From the NCBI RefSeq assembly GCF_030867145.1, contig NC_134434.1, positions 372,001 to 436,000 on the forward strand: DNA of 64,000 nt. The letters are read 5' to 3'. The notes under the pieces are model-generated. The model did not search any database. It was not told where the DNA came from and saw only the letters and a list, made by a program, of their open reading frames with translations. Positions 24,901-37,780 of this stretch are shown piece by piece. Every line of letters starts with the position of its first letter. Position 1 is the first letter of the stretch. A program made the position numbers and the translations under genes. This DNA comes from Opisthocomus hoazin. Taxonomy: Eukaryota > Chordata > Aves > Opisthocomiformes > Opisthocomidae.

Positions 24901-27900
24901 GCAGGGGACTGAGGCATCTGATTCCTGCCAGAGCTGGTGTGGGTTGTGTGGCCGTCTCCTGGCTAGCTGTAAAAATCACTTCCAACATGTATGTCTGTGA
25001 AGATGTATAAATTATGGCAGGGAAGGCAGCCTGGTCAAGTTCACGGCCCAGATCCAAGTGAAGATGTTATCATTTCCTACTCTGCTTCAATCCCTCTTGT
25101 TGCCACTGATAAAATACTCTTAACTGTTGATGCTCAGGTTGTATTTACTGTGATGCTGGGAACTCAGAGGAGCCCATCTGCCTGCCTCAGGGCCGAGAGG
25201 AGCTCTACCTGCTGTTTTTATCGGACTGCAATTACATTGTTGGATTTAGGATTTCCTGCTAATAAAAGTGTGGTGTTGTTAATGGGCTGGTGATCAGGAG
25301 ACAGGATTAAGAGGGGCATTGCCGCAGCGGCCATGCAGGTCTGGGACACCACGCATACCCTGCAGCAAGCCCTGTGCACCTCAGCTGCAGCAAGCATCTG
25401 CTTTCTGCAGCATGGTTTGAGTTCCTGTGTAATTCCCACTTCTTTTTGCAACTTCTGGGAAGAAAACCCCAGGCTGGTGGTGCCATGGGGCAGTGGCTGC
25501 TGACATGGGCAGTGCTGCAGTGGCATCACTGTGGTGGTGCGCAGCCCTCACCCAGCCCCTCACCCACAACTCCCAGGGTGCTGCTGCATCTCCTGTGGCA
25601 CACGGTACCCAGCCCACAGCCAGAGCTCGGGTATCTGTATTGCTGCACACCGCCTGCACCCAGCCGAGGGGTCCTGTCCCCACGTTTTGCCTGTGGCACT
25701 CGGGCAGGGGAGGGCTCGTCCTGTGTGAGCATTGCTTCATCCTTGGGCCACACCAGGCAGGAGGCAGATTTCCTTTGCAATTAGATAGGGCTGAGAGGCA
25801 GCTGTGACTTTCGAGAACATAATCAACAATTTAGACTCACCTAAACACGGATATTGTTTTGTGTTATAGCAAGGTGTGCACTTGAGGCAAGGCAGCTGTG
25901 CTGGTCTGGCTCCATACGTGGCTGCTTTTATCCTGGGGTCAGGAGAACCTCAGCCCTGCTTTGATTCAATCCACTGAACTCTGTTGGCAGGATCGATGCC
26001 AAAGCGAAACATGAGCAGGTCTGAGGCTGCCGCACGAACAGCCACTCTCATCTGCTCGGGGACAAATGCAAACTGTTTGGCCTCAGAATACATAGTTTTT
26101 ATATGTGTGCATGGAATTACTAAAAACAAAACCAGTAATTTTTATTTTTTAACATTTCCTAACATTTTTACTGTATAATCTGTTGCAAAGTGCTGGCGCT
26201 GCAAGTTTGGTCCTGGGTTAAAAGGAATGAGTGCCTTGCACAGGCTTTCATATGCTCCTTCTCTCAGTTTGTGGTTGTTGAGTTCAGCATTTTTGGTGGG
26301 TGTGTTTTAAGGAGTGAATCACTTATTTTTGCTCTGGGCTACCTCATTTTCAGCTAGGAGCAGGCCAGGGAGTATATGGGTTTGGTTTTGCAAAACCTCA
26401 TCAGTAACTTTCAATTTGCTACTCCAAACCCAGAACTAAAGGGTGGCTTGGGTCCAGCTTCCAATTTATCTAAAATGAAGTGATTGAAAACCAAAGATGA
26501 GGTTTGGGAACATAGATCTCCTTTTAACCCTCTCTTGCTCCATCATTTTATCTTCTCTTTGCAGAAAGAATGAGCAGGAGACTTTCTAACTGAGCATCAA
26601 ATACCAGAAAACTTTGATGGCATCTTTTTTGATGATGTGCTTTTTCCTGATTGTGACTTATTTCCAGCTGGTTTCACTTCTTGCAGAGCTCAGCGACCCA
26701 CTGCTTTGGAGGTGTGACTGTGGGGGGCGAATCTCAGTGTGGAGCAGATTTGCGTCCAGAGCAACACCAGGGCGGTGGGACTGCAGTGCCGATACTAGTT
26801 TGCTCACACCCAGGGAAGAGCGTGGGCTGTCCCAGGGGACAGGAGTGACCACGCAGCCTCTTCCCAGCCTAGCCCTGCCCCTGATAACCCAGGATGTAAC
26901 CGGGCAAAGGGACATTGTCCTGTTTTGTGGCTGGGAAACAAGGCTGAACAGCAGAAACAGTTTACCCAAGAAGACACAGCACAGACAGAGGTTGAATTCA
27001 GGGTTTCTAGCTCTGTTTCTGCTCCCTCTGACACAGGCTCACCTTTCCTTGCTCGTCTCAGGGCCACTGTTCAGGGTGTGTAGGGGAGAGCTGTGATTTT
27101 GGCACTGTTCAGCAGCAGAGGGATCCTTTACGCTCCCGCATAGGCAGGCAGTGCACAGCATAACCCTTTTGTCCCCTTTTTCCCCTTCTCTCCTGAGTAC
27201 GCTCCTGCGTAAGCAGAGTAGAGCTCTCCATGCAGCCCGTCACCCATGGTGGGGAGCAGCTCAAACAAAAGGGTTCGTGTCAGAGGATTTTATTTCCACT
27301 TCAGCATTTCAGATTTCCGAGAGCCTCCGAAACACAGTGCTGCAGTGCCTGTGAGTGAGCATGAATTGAACATCTGGTAAAGGTTAGGGTCAAACATATA
27401 AATGGGGGAAGTACAGCACATTTCATTAAAATACTCAATCTGTGACGTCAATCGAACTGATCAAGCCCTTCTGCGTTGCAGTTAGGGAACCATTAACTTT
27501 ATTCAGTGGAGAGTGTTTATATGGAAAATATGAGGCCAGGAAGTTTCTCCTGATTGTGATATTAAGCCTATCAAAGTAGCTCACTCTCCTCTTTTTTTTA
27601 ATCTCTACGTGTTTTGTCTCCACCCTGTTACCGTAACACAGCCTATTCCCTGGCCCCTGAGGCGTGCTGCTTGCCCTCTCCTCGCCAGCTGAGCTGCTCT
27701 TGCTGCCTTCTGCTTCTCATGGACTTGGGTGCCACGGGAACGCATGGAGCCACTCTCAGTTGTCCCATTTTGCAGGGAGCTGTGCGAGGCAGCTTCCTAC
27801 CACACGTGCATGGATTGGCCACAGTCCAAAGTACACTTGGAAGGATTAAGATTAGGTTTAGGAGTGTAACAAAAAATAGGTTCCACGGGAACAAAATTTC

Positions 27901-30134
27901 TGCTCTTGCAGTTGTTTAAAAATCAAGACAGTATGTCTACAATGACATAAAATATCAGGGGATCGATGTATGACACCCCGATGTGCCCACAAAGCACTTA
28001 ACGTTGTTATTCTAAAATCTCCCCCCTCACCAGCTCACCAGCTCCTCCTCGTTGCACTGCAGCCCAGCCACGCTATGGAGATGGCTGTCCCACCGGGACA
28101 CATGGCTGTATTTCACTTGTGGCTGCGCATGGCTGAGCTTCTTAAATTACTGTGACAGCACCAGGGCAGGTGGTACCTCCCAAAGGACATATGGGACTTC
28201 ATGCTGGCAGCTCCCTAGGCACGTGCTATGGATTTTCCTCCCTTGGACCATATCCTGTAGGTCCTCTGCCAGGACCAGTGGCCTGAACATGCTCAGGGGA
28301 ACAGGGCTGGGAAAAGCTGGGGCAGACGCCTGCCTTCTGACCACCTTCGAGCAGGGCAGAAGGGGTTACATCGCCAGCTGGGTGTGTTTTGTTGGCTGAC
28401 TGCAATTTGCTCTTAGCTACAGATTGTGCACCTTGGTCCCAAAGAGTAAAATCAGAGCAGTTACTTTTGGTGTTTCCCAAAATATCTGTGAGAGTCTGCA
28501 GGTGTCTGGGGTGGGATCACCCTTTTATGACAGTGCAAGATGGGCCTGTCTCTGTTTTCCCACAGAGCAGTGGCCGGACCCATATTCTAAGAAAAACAAA
28601 ATTATGAGAGAAGTGTCTTCTTCGCTTTTGCTCTCCAGGGTATTCAGTGAGAAAAGATGAGGACTGGGGAGGAAAACTGGGACTGGGGCTGGGAGTAGAT
28701 GGACTTCTCCCTTCTGTCTCCTCCCTTCTCCCTCTGTTATTCAGGTGACTTAACAGCTCCTGTTACCTTGCAGCCAGTCTTGGATTTCCTCCTTTCAGTG
28801 ACTTTAGCTTTACAATCACATGTGAAGTTTGTAGCTGTGGTGGGAACTGAGCTTCTATGTTCTGTATCTATCCATTTGAGTATCGATCTCCTTTTAGCCA
28901 GTCCCTTATGTCCTTAGTTTTCCTGATGTCTGTCTATCAGGAAGGGGATTTGATTCCTTGTCTTAAATCCTGGGTGTGTATTTCTGTTGCTGAAGTCTCT
29001 TCCTGAATTTCTCTTGTCTTAAAGAGGTAGTCAGATCTTGCTCCCGCACACACCTTGGCAATGTTAGTCATGGGCCAGTTCAGCCTTGGATTTCTTGGAG
29101 AAAAGCCTCCAAAGCAAACCTTTCCTCCTTGGAGAAGGGGGCTCCCTGCAGGTGGGCTTTTTTCTTTTTCCTTCTTTTTAAACTTGAAAGAACTTTTGTT
29201 TAACTTCTGAGCAAGCCCTTTGCTTTCAGTGACCTGATCTCAGGCACACAAACCAGCTGGGAAAACAAGAGAGCTGTAAAAGCAGCAGTCCAGCAAAGAC
29301 ATGGCCAAAACCATAAGAAAAATGGGTTTCTTGCCAGGCAACTGGGTGGTCCACATGGAGCCTGAGTGTTGTGCTGACTCTTGTGAAACTTAACACACCT
29401 CTGAGCACAAACATCTCCTCTGCAGGATCAGCCATCTCATTTACCTCCTGTTATGTCACAAGACTTTTCCTAAAGCCATGGGCTTCTGCTGTAAAACTCT
29501 GCCCTTTGTGAAGCTGAAGAAGAGGTACTGGGGGATGGCTGCTTGTTGCCACCTGAGTCATAAAGATTTGTGGCTTCTTAGGATGTTTCAGCTTTGGATC
29601 TGAAAAACACCCTTTGGTGTGAATCCAGCCCAAAAGGATAGGTTTCTTCAGTCAGCCTCTGATGGCAGCAACTGCAGATACTGCTGCAGAAGATCTGGGG
29701 ATGTAATACACCCGGGTGTCACTGACCACAGTCTCTTCTGGTGGTCTGAGCTTGTGATGGCCTTCAGCACAGCTGATATGGCTCTCTGCCCTCACAGCCT
29801 GGGTCAGGTCACCCATATAAACCCACCACCCGTGGAGCAGCATGCCCCTTCCTTGCTATCCTGTGGTCTCCAAGTGCTCCTGGTGCAGATGGGCCCCAGC
29901 AAGTGGTGGCTCAGCCCTTCTCCTCCAACAACAGGGGCAAGGCAGGCTTGTTGGGGGCAGACTGACCCCTGCTCTTAGAAACAACAATCTCAAAAAAATA
30001 CTCAACAGAAAGGAGGAAGGATCTTTAGAAAGTGGTGGGATGTATGGAAAGCCCTAAAGTGAAGTTGCTGAATCTGTGAAAAAAATACACTCTCCACCTT
30101 TTTTCCAGGATTTTTTAAATCCTTACACTTATCG

Positions 30135-30148
30135 ACACACACACACAC
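30135..30148. repeat. (AC)7 microsatellite
   Basis: Seven uninterrupted AC units. Confidence 0.9.
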
Positions 30149-30244
30149 TTCTACAAGTGAGCCATTCCTGGCATCATTGAAGAACGGCCCACTTCTACTA
30201 CGGGGCTTCTTGTACTTTGCTTTGTGGTTCAGGACCGTGCAGTT

Positions 30245-30265
30245 GGGGCCGGGGCTGGGGTTGGG
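30245..30265 (+). other. G-quadruplex motif
   Basis: Four G-runs (4, 4, 4 and 3 G) separated by two-base loops CC, CT and TT. This fits the canonical short-loop G4 pattern on the + strand. No promoter or gene is recognised next to it. Confidence 0.7.
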
Positions 30266-30589
30266 TTTAGGATAACATGCCATTGTGGGTCACTCTAGAC
30301 CTCAGTGTGTCTCCTGTCTCCCTTGAAACAGTGTCAAGGGGTGGATGGGCAACTCTGCTCCCCTTACCACAGCTGTGAAGCTTGAGCATCCGTTTGACGG
30401 GGCAAAGCACAAACCTTATTTTCAAAAACATGGATGTGAAGCTCTTGAGGTCATGACCCAGGAGGGGTCAGCCAATGTGCTGTTTAAAAAGCATTACAGT
30501 ATTCAAAATGAAATAATTTTTCTCTTTGGATCACGGCAATCAACTGAAGTGCTTCAGACTTGTATATTTAATTTGTTTTGTGTAGTTTA

Positions 30590-31450
30590 GCACAGAGTCT
30601 CCATGTTGTCTTTCAAAGTCAATATTTGCCAAGCATGAGAATATTATTTTGCACTCTAATTAGCTGATCTGTCAGAATAAGAATGAAAACAACACTTGGC
30701 TGCACTTAGTTTATGGAGGTACTGCCCAAACCAGGACAATGCTGGTGGTGGAGTTCAGACTTTTCACTATCAGGATGTTCAGCCGTCACTGCCCAGATGT
30801 AACCCCCATGTAACCGAAGTGTGATGGGTGAAGTGAGACCAGAGAGGGGGTTGGCATGTACCAATCTCACATCGCACAAAGTTTTGCTTTAATTTGGTTA
30901 TGTCTCTGAACTGCTTGCGTTCGTGTGGGCTGTGGCTGCTGGGCTGCTGGAATGAATCATTGGCTCACAGTCAAAAATGGCACATGGCTAAAAATTTGAC
31001 CAGAGCATCTCTGTTCCAAGGGATTATTGATTATCTGAGGGTAATTGTGACCAAGAGCCACTAACTATTAGACAAAAGACAGGTTTGTTATATTAAATTG
31101 AAAATAGACATCCTTATACAGTGCAGCACTCAGGCCAAGAGCACAAATTGCTGTATCATCCTCCATTTTCAAAGGATGACATACTTCTGACACAAATAGT
31201 GGATTTATTGCCGGGGGGATTTAAAGCTTAAGCTCTCAATATTTCCTCTTTGGCCACCTTTCCTACATGAAGATTAACTGTACTGCTAATTAAAAGAAGT
31301 TGCTGAACAATTAGCTAAAAAATATGAAACCATTCTCAGAATACTGTGTATTTGTGTCAATTTTGCTTCTGATTTGTCTCCACTGAATGACCCAATACAC
31401 AGTTAAGTGCTACTGAGTAGTTAATTACTTACTTGGAAGCATGAAGAGAA
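30590..31450. promoter_or_regulatory. AT-rich candidate conserved non-coding element
   Basis: A long AT-rich block dense in homeodomain-like cores (CTCTAATTAGCTG at 30655, GCTAATTAAAAG at 31285, ACAATTAGC at 31309, GTTAATTAC at 31420) and GATTATTGATTATCTGAGGG (31021-31040, overlapping line edges). It has no coding frame and no repeat signature. This composition is typical of developmental enhancers in gene deserts, but conservation cannot be seen from one sequence. Confidence 0.25.
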
Positions 31451-34400
31451 GTAATTTTGTTCACATATGCATCAAGTTGGCCATCTGCTTGAAGATCTGG
31501 CAAATCAAGACCCTAGCATTCATTTGGAGACAGGACACACAATAGTTTTTCCATACAAGATTTTCTATAGCAGCAAAGTAAAAGTAAATGCCAGTGAAAA
31601 CGGATGTGAGCCTCTGGCTGCAAGCAGAGCAGCCAAGGGACCTTAGAGACAGGAATTTACACACCTGCGTGGCTCTGTCCATATGTGCTCCCCACTTTGG
31701 AACTAGTTTATTGACTTGGGGGCTGATGGAGGCATCTGACGATGTTTTTGTGGGGTCATAATTTATTTTGATCTTTACATTTCAACTTCAGTTCCCAACT
31801 GGAGTGGATCTCATTTGTATCCTACCAATATATGAAAGTGCTAATATGGCCATTTTTAGGGAGAAGCAACCTCAATTATCAGTGTAGAGCTCAACCAGAA
31901 CTATGGCTATTGAATGGATTTTGCAACAAATCATGTCAAATTCTGAGCAGTGCCTGATTTCAAAACAGAACTGTGTTTTGGCAGGAGTTCACACAAACAG
32001 GTCTGTGGAGCATCACAGGGGTTTTGGCCCACTGGGCTCTGGGCAAACAAGTCCTCATTTCATGTTGTGTTTGTGAACATTTTCATGGTCACCTTCCCAC
32101 CACCTTGACTTCCACTTCACCTCAGTGCTTTTCAGTCAGTCGAAGGATACATTTAACTTGAGCTCAGCTGAGTTTTCGCTCAGAGAGGTTGAAATACGTT
32201 GACAGGAACGGAGTGAAACCAGAATGTTATGAATTAGCAGTAACAAGATGTCTGATGAATGACATCAAAACTGCACTGAAGCTAAGCCTACAGTGATACA
32301 CAAAGAGCCAGAAGACAGATAGGAACCGCAGAGGAAGCCAAAAAGGAACAATGCAGCCGTGATAAGATAGCGGCTGAGAGAGAACAATGCAAAAAATGAT
32401 TGGGGCTAAATTTGCAGTAGAAAACCGTGCCTGGTGCCAAGAAAGAAACCCAAGGAATACAGCAGGATTGACTGCAGTGTAACTGATGGGTCTAGGCAAG
32501 AGGGAGAGCCCAAGTCTCAGGAGCAAGGCTGGAACGAGGAGATCAGAGGCCCAAACCTCCTGACAGCACAGGGTTGTGGTTATCTCCTCATGAGAGACAA
32601 AAAGCTCCCAGGAAAAGCCCCTTGCTGCAGACTGGAGCCCTGCTTTTGTCCGAGGGAATACAAAATAAAAAGGTGGGTGTGAAAGCAGCAGAGAGGGAAA
32701 AAAAAAGCCTGATGGTAAACAGAGTGGAAATGGGTGAGGCAGGGGAATAGGATTCAGTTCAGACTGACACATCAGTTATTTATTACTGTTTGTATCCCAA
32801 TATCTTACATCTCAAAAGGAAGGCGAAGGCTTTGTCCTCAAGGGCCGGTTAGCTGCCCCTGGGGCGGCTGGCAGCAGTGTGGCTCCCGTGACGAGGGACC
32901 ACGTCCCAGCGATGGAGACGGCACCGGGCTGACCTTGTGCATTGGCTGCGAGGTGCGGTGACGGGAACGGGAGCTCGGGGCACTGGGGTGGTGACAGGCT
33001 GCTGTCACATTTAACCTTTCCCTGTGGGCAAATGAACAAACTAAAAGAAATGGGGGTTGCTGTGAAGGAGGGAAAGGAGATGTGACAATGCTGGTTAGGT
33101 CTGAACATAGTGGGAATGGCACACTTGAAGGAGTCCATCTATATTCAGCAAAACATGTAGGCATGTGCCTAGCCACAGGCATCGAACAAGTCCTTCAGCC
33201 TTGACTGAGAATTAGGTATAAGCCTTTTCTGTTTTCCTGAATTAAACTGATGCTTTAAAAACTTTGCAAACTTGAAATCAGGGACAGCAAAGCCAGTCTT
33301 GCTCTATTTTTCATATTTGTTCCCAGAGGCTTCTTGGCAAATTTGTACTTTGTGTACTTTCACAAAAGAAATCTAGGACATAATTATTTGAATAGAGAGC
33401 TATATGTGATAAAAATCTGTTTATACCACAACATCTCCAGCCAAATGATTGACGTATACATTTCTGTCCTTCCATTGATGTAACTTTTCAATTTCCTGTT
33501 GATGTCTAAGCTTGATTTATTTTTCCATTTATTTGGGTTTTACAAAGAGCACTAAAGATCTTGGCACTTGGGTCTCTTTTTTTCATCAGTTCAACCCTCT
33601 TAGTCCTCCACCACTTCATTGTTTCTGCAAACAATGAAAAAGAGAGATGGAAAGAGCAGCTGTGAACAGCTGGTTTGTTCACCAGCTGTCTGACTGGTAC
33701 GTAAGTATCCTCTCTTGAGGGAGGCCTGCATTCCCTGAAAATCTCTAAAAAAATGAAATTCAGAGTTCACTTTGCTGCCTTCACACATGATGTGATTCAG
33801 ATTTGCAGAGATCCTAGCAAGGAGCCTGAAAAATTAAAACAAACAAGAAAAGCTGCTTCAGGAAACCTCAGGGTTTTTTCTCTCTGGTTCCACCCTCACT
33901 GAATCGAACAGAGAGCTCTGCAAGACCTTCTTAGGCTGATGTTGCCACGTTATTTTTAGAGAATCCTTCCTCTTCTCATCATCCAAATCCTCTCTGTCTT
34001 CTTCACCCGCCATTGTATTCAACAAAGCAGTGTCAGGAGTCAGAGCTGGAGACCACTGATTTTGCAGGGCCACTTCAGTGCGGGTGCTCACAACCACGGT
34101 GACCCATGCGTTACGTTCTGCCTGCGAGCCTGCACGCTTGGGCTAAAAGCCGCTACCTATTCCCAGCTCATAAAAGTCCTCTGGTTCCTTGAAAAGTAGC
34201 TATGTGTTGCCAGTTGTCCCAAGGTAGCAGAGTCTTGAAAGCAAGTGAAGAAAAAGTAGATTGAATTCGGAAGCAAAACTGATTTATTGCCCGCAGATTT
34301 GTAACACGATCACATCGGCACTCCAACATGCCCCAGGAATAGTGATGTATTCCTTCCATCCCACCCCACGGAGGTTTATCCAAGGCAAACACACATATGT

Positions 34401-34791
34401 CACCCTGAGGAATGATGTACAGATTTGGTGCCAAACAGAACCAGGAAACTGATCAGCTGCTCTGTCTGCAATGGCAAAAATTGGTGTGCAGCACTGGCAA
34501 AAGCCGAAGCCTCCAGTTCCTCACCTTCCCTCTCTCAGCCTGGGTACCGGAGCTGCTCCTCTCTGTCTTTAGCACCTGACTTTTCTTGGAGGTCACCTAC
34601 AGGTGCCAGAACCTGTTTTCCTCTCCCACGTGAAGGAGTTACTGCCCCCAAGCACACCCCTCGCTCTTGCACACCAAATGCCTCTTGCTACCATGCTCCA
34701 GCTGCTCCAGTCACAGTGAGCCAGATCGGCAAAATCCTGATTTACTGGCAATGAAGAAGGAAAGGATATAGCCCTTAATCTTCATAAGCAA

Positions 34792-34837
34792 TAAAACAAG
34801 AAGCTGTAGTGCTCTAAAACAAGAAGCTATAGCTCTC
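34792..34837. repeat. tandem duplication, about 23 bp x2
   Basis: TAAAACAAGAAGCTGTAGTG plus CTC is followed at once by a copy with one substitution and a one-base deletion. This is a recent-looking microduplication. Confidence 0.85.
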
Positions 34838-36600
34838 ACTTTGTGATTTCTCATATTAAGTTCTTTACTACCTATGATAATGATTGTATTTCTGGCAGCC
34901 ACATTGTAGTTAATAGCCCAAGTTCAGCTAAACACACGTGCCCAAGCTGAACTCTGTGTGTGCCTAAATCCATTCCAATTCAGCAAAGCATATGAGCGTG
35001 TACTTCAGTGCTGGGGAAATAAGGGAAGTGTATCCTTAAAGACTTGGCTAATGTTATTTGTGCAGCACCAAGTCAGAACAGTGGAAAGGATGGGATAGCT
35101 TACACAGTGTAATTTGGAGTTTGATAGTAAACTCACATGGGGCAAGCAAAAAGAATTTTGCTAAATTTTATGCAACCATGTCTATATCATCCTGATTTTG
35201 TATGTTCATTATCTTGATTAGCTCTTGCAGAAGATATGTTACAGGGCAGAAGACAAACCAAGCGATCAGCCCAGCTCCAGGAGAATCGAAACCCAATCTG
35301 TCTGCTTTACCCATGCATGACCCATTCCAGGAGGCTTGCATTCAACATCAAACATTTTGATTTTCTTCCTCCTGTTTTTAAGTCATTTCAGCATTAGTAA
35401 TGAGCAGGCATTTATATTTGCATATGCTTCTCAAGTAGCTGAGGACAAGTGAACTGACTAAATATTCCACAGCACATCAAACTAGATTTGCTATAGCTTG
35501 AGGTAGTTGAGCTCTCATTAGAAAGTTACCTAGAGATGAAGAATAAACACATTCTTTTTCTTCAGGTATCAATCCTCTATAGGCTCTGTTATAGACTAAA
35601 ATGCACCCATAGTCTGTCAATACCAGCCCAGTTGTGGTGATAAAGTTATAGAGATTTGTCTCACATGAAGATCTGGATCACTTCTAAAATCAAGTCATGG
35701 ATTTTACCTTTCACATCAAATCTGTCTTTGTGGTTAACAAAAAAGTCAATTAAATGTTAAACTATTCTATATGAACCTTCAGCATCATTTGAATTACATG
35801 CTACTGGAGATCATGAAAAGGAGTGATGTCTGGCTGTCACCTCTCCGGAACCCACCAGCTAGGGTCAAGCTCTCTAATCCCTCTGTCCCTTGTTGTGCAT
35901 CATCCTGGACTTGTGCACACTCCTCTATAGGAAAATTAATTTTTTGCTTGCAAAATCCATATCCAAAGCAAATGTCACAGCACAAAATCACATCCTGCAG
36001 GGTTTTGCTTTTTGCGGCACCAGAGCCAGCCCTAATACCAGTAGAGCCCTCCAACAGGGAGCTCGCATAGGAGTAAACACCGACACTCCATTTCTGTTTG
36101 ATAAATCTCAGCTGGGCCATGGCTTTGAGGGATACATCTCACCTGGAGCCCTGAGACAAGGGAGAAGCAACCAGAAAAATAGCTGATCAACATCTGCCAC
36201 CTCATGGCAACTGGTTTTATTTTCCTGAGGACCTAATCTCTCCAGCTGAGACTTTTCTAGCAGGTTGATTTGCAGATAAATGAAATTGGATTTAAGTCAA
36301 AATATTGTTCTGCTGAGTGTGAAGGGTTGTGTTTTCATGAAGTGCTGTTTAAACTTTTAGGCAGAGGAGCTGAAGATGTGCAGGTAATATTTATTATCAA
36401 TGCTTAATGTAGTGAGACTTCAGTCTTTTGTTTTAAGCCTCTGTCTTTTTTTTTGTGTGATTCAGGATATGCTCAATGTTGAGTGCTAGCTGTCCCTTTC
36501 CCTCTGAAGGACTAGTCATCGTCTCAAAGTCAGGCATTTCACTGACTGGTGTGTTTGTGGGTTTAGGGTCCCAGGCGGGAACTGCAATATGAATAACTGA

Positions 36601-36670
36601 GTAGAATCACCGAGTGGTAAGGGTTGGAAGGGAGCTTAAAGATCATGTGTTTCCAGCCCCCCTGCCATGA
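36601..36670 (-). mobile_element. CR1 LINE 3' end fragment, antisense
   Basis: Reverse-complement CR1 tail: GTAGAATCACCGAGTGGTAA, then GGGTTGGAAGGGAGCTTAAA, then GATCATGTG and CCAGCCCCCCTGCCATGAG. This matches the CR1 terminal block (ATGGCAGGGGGGTTGGAAC, then GATGATCTTTAAGGTCCC, then the 3' ATTCTGTGATTC) on the minus strand. Only about 70 bp remain. It lies about 150 bp upstream of the CpG island. Confidence 0.85.
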
Positions 36671-36824
36671 GTTCTGTATCATAATGACTATTTCGTATTT
36701 TTCCTTTTAATCTTCCTTCTTGAATTTCTATTCCTTTCTCAAAAGCAGTATTTGAATGGCTGCTCTCTAACGCTGTAGAGGTTGCGTAGGGAACAGATGC
36801 ACCTCGGAGGAAGGAAACGGTTGA

Positions 36825-37170
36825 ACCGCTGTGCTCAGACGCTTCCCGAGAAAAAGCGGTGCACAGCCGCAAGCGGCAGCGCTTCGCCCTCCTTCCTCCC
36901 TTCGGAGCTGCCGAAGGGGCGGCACCGGGCCCGAGGAGCGTCAGGCGGCGGCGGTCTGCGGCCCCCGAGCCCGGCTGCTTCCCCTCCCCGCGCTGCTCCC
37001 GAAGGCGGAGCAACAGCCCCGGCGTGTGGCCGGCCCGAGCCAGGCAGGGCAGCCCGCGAAACCCTCGCTGGCGGAGACCCGGCGGAGAAACCGCGGGCAG
37101 GGGGGCGCGGTGCGGCCGGCGGGGCTGCGCTGGCCGAGGGCTTGGACGCGCGGTGCTGCCACCTTGGTCT
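36825..37170. promoter_or_regulatory. CpG island, candidate promoter
   Basis: This stretch of about 345 bp stands out sharply from its AT-richer flanks, with dense CpG throughout (for example AGGCGGCGGCGGTCTGCGGC at 36942) and a GGGGCGG GC-box at 36916-36922. In vertebrates such islands nearly always mark promoters. The reading frames across it (up to 185 residues, Ala/Gly/Arg/Pro rich) are what GC-rich DNA gives by default and show no domain. The nearest identified gene is SMIM36, whose start codon lies 4.75 kb downstream on the + strand, so the island is a reasonable candidate for its promoter. A bidirectional or long non-coding RNA promoter is equally possible. No TATA box stands out. Confidence 0.75.
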
Positions 37171-37673
37171 CCCGTTTCCATGCGCTGCCTGGCGGCTGTC
37201 TGTCCCTCGCCTCTCGGTATTTTTAGTAGTGCTGGTCAGTTCCAGCCCCCTTCCACCACTCTTCTCAAATATATTAAATTACTTCTTGCACTATGGAAAT
37301 AGCCAGGCAATAGGGGAGACCTGGGCCAGTGGCCCCTAGTAGCATGGGAGGAGTAAGTGAGGGGCTCCAAGCCCTCTTACACCCTGGTAGAGCTGTTGCT
37401 AGAGGAAGGTATGACCCCAAAAGCCATTGGCTAAATACGTGCTCATGAGTGACCCCTTACCAACACCAAACACTCTTTACGGAGGCACTTGCAGGACCCC
37501 AGAGGCATTCCCAAGGAGGAGATCAGTGGCTGTGTTTCTGCACATGGTGTGCACAACAAATCTGCTTTCATGGGGTTTGCTCTGGGTACCTGAGATTTGG
37601 ACTGTAGGTACTGGGGTAACTGTGGTTTGGTTCCTGCTCACACCAGGTTTCTCTCTGTGGTTTCCCTCTTAAG

Positions 37674-37780
37674 TTATGACCTCTCGTATGAGGAAGGCGA
37701 CGGACTCGGGCAGCTGCCCACAACCTGTAAGCGACCACCTGAGCTGCAGAGACAAGGCAGGACAAGGCATTACACAGAAG
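37674..37780 (+). other. candidate small (5'UTR or lncRNA) exon
   Basis: This 107-nt segment is bounded by strong splice signals. On the left is a pyrimidine-rich acceptor ending in CTCTTAAG (37666-37673). On the right is a donor with CAGAAG before GTAGGT (37781). It lies about 500 bp downstream of the CpG island and about 4.1 kb upstream of the SMIM36 coding exon, on the same strand. It contains an ATG at 37676 and stays open for 35 codons to its right edge. If joined to an exon starting at 41893, that frame stops after four more codons (TAG at 41905-41907), so it would be an upstream reading frame rather than an N-terminal extension. Possible first-exon donors between the island and this exon are at 37353 (GTAAGT) and 37409 (GTATGA). 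Confidence 0.3.

Larger units (their letters stand above)
20056..36600. other. long non-coding stretch
   Basis: No gene can be supported in these 16.5 kb. GC-richer patches (20.4-21.1, 23.2-23.6, 25.3-25.8, 26.7-27.1 and 32.8-33.0 kb) give frames of 80-160 residues on both strands without recognisable domains. AT-rich stretches at 30.6-31.5 kb and 35.0-35.8 kb are listed separately or in the findings. The only repeats seen are simple ones. Confidence 0.6.

Noticed and set aside
32227..32772. 181-codon minus frame rich in Leu, Phe, Ser and Pro, looking membrane-like
   Set aside because: The hydrophobicity comes from translating the antisense of an A/G-rich stretch. There is no family resemblance and no splice support.
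36782..37339. 185-codon + and 181-codon minus frames across the CpG island
   Set aside because: Ala/Gly/Pro/Arg-rich frames in several phases at once are what GC-rich DNA gives, because stop codons are AT-rich.
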